From the NCBI GenBank assembly GCA_020629415.1, contig JAHDDL010000019.1, positions 11,601-75,600 on the forward strand: 64,000 nt of DNA, written 5' to 3'. Source of the stretch: Maribacter sp. Its GTDB lineage: Bacteria > Bacteroidota > Bacteroidia > Flavobacteriales > Flavobacteriaceae. A program made the position numbers and the translations under genes. Within the stretch, counting starts at the first letter, position 1. The number at the start of each line of letters is the position of its first letter. Shown one piece after another: positions 63,956 to 64,000 of the stretch. The notes under the pieces were generated by a model. The model was not told the origin of the DNA. It searched no databases and saw nothing but the letters and a program-made list of their open reading frames with translations.

Positions 63956-64000
63956 TTATTCTGTTCTTAAGCTTTTAACAGGGTTTGCCGCCGCTGCTTT
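63956..64000 (-). CDS. FtsX-like ABC permease, C-terminal end only (partial)
   Basis: The last 14 codons before a TAA at 63956-63958 read KAAAANPVKSLRTE. This is the usual C-terminus of MacB/FtsX-like permeases (A-x-x-A-x-NPVxxLRxE). The rest lies beyond the window. It would be the partner of the ATPase at 63222-63887, which follows it on the minus strand. Confidence 0.75.
   Translation of the reverse strand, partial: KAAAANPVKSLRTE

Overview
This window looks like a chromosomal segment of a marine Flavobacteriaceae bacterium (Bacteroidota), of the Maribacter/Zobellia kind. The grounds are low GC, a SusC/SusD pair, a giant adhesin with a type IX secretion (T9SS) type B C-terminal domain next to a PorP/SprF partner, many short lipoprotein signals, VCBS/ASPIC-UnbV proteins, TAnnTTTG-type -7 promoter boxes and weak Shine-Dalgarno sites. 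Genus is inference; no rRNA or tRNA gene was seen.

Layout. 1-298: start of a YihY/BrkB membrane protein. 524-6875: 1806-residue secreted repeat adhesin plus PorP/SprF protein. 12.0-6.9 kb (minus): isoprenoid block (mvaD, a GHMP kinase likely to be mevalonate kinase, a UbiA prenyltransferase), then an odd pseudouridine synthase and a zinc peptidase. 12.1 kb: TspO. 21.0-12.5 kb (minus): lacI-type regulator, beta-phosphoglucomutase, GH65 phosphorylase and GH13 enzyme, followed by tightly packed GDPD, HI0933-type flavoprotein and DUF1697 genes. Facing them, 21.3-26.0 kb: susC-susD ending in a strong terminator. Together these form a maltose/alpha-glucan locus: outer-membrane uptake, phosphorolysis of maltose to beta-glucose-1-phosphate plus glucose, and conversion to glucose-6-phosphate. 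A LacI-type operator palindrome lies in the divergent region. A Na+/sugar-type symporter follows at 28.2-26.6 kb.

28.4-38.2 kb is a packed plus-strand run: two paralogous VCBS/ASPIC lipoproteins, a vanadium-haloperoxidase/PAP2 lipoprotein, a membrane-anchored effector-binding-domain protein and a small lipoprotein. 38.2-46.5 kb holds the most unusual architectures: a phosphoesterase - kinase-like - Omp85-barrel fusion, an HD-domain protein fused to a Pycsar-type (PycTM/DUF5706) membrane effector, a long GAF protein and another metallophosphoesterase. 46.7 kb is aquaporin Z. 47.5-51.5 kb is a compact operon (GntP permease, RidA, D-threonine-aldolase-like enzyme, M19 dipeptidase) that reads as D-amino-acid/dipeptide catabolism.

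51.6-64 kb: a secreted protein, a PH-domain protein, penicillin-acylase-like hydrolase, TPM protein and ABC exporter; a minus-strand Fe-S block (Mrp, NifU-like, ferredoxin reductase, ferredoxin); an amidase lipoprotein; and a MacB/LolD-type ABC system cut by the window end. Intergenic spaces after 56 kb carry dispersed repeats (heptad G-rich tandems, a palindromic element, a 27-bp word) and what looks like a decayed four-helix-bundle (S23-type) gene.
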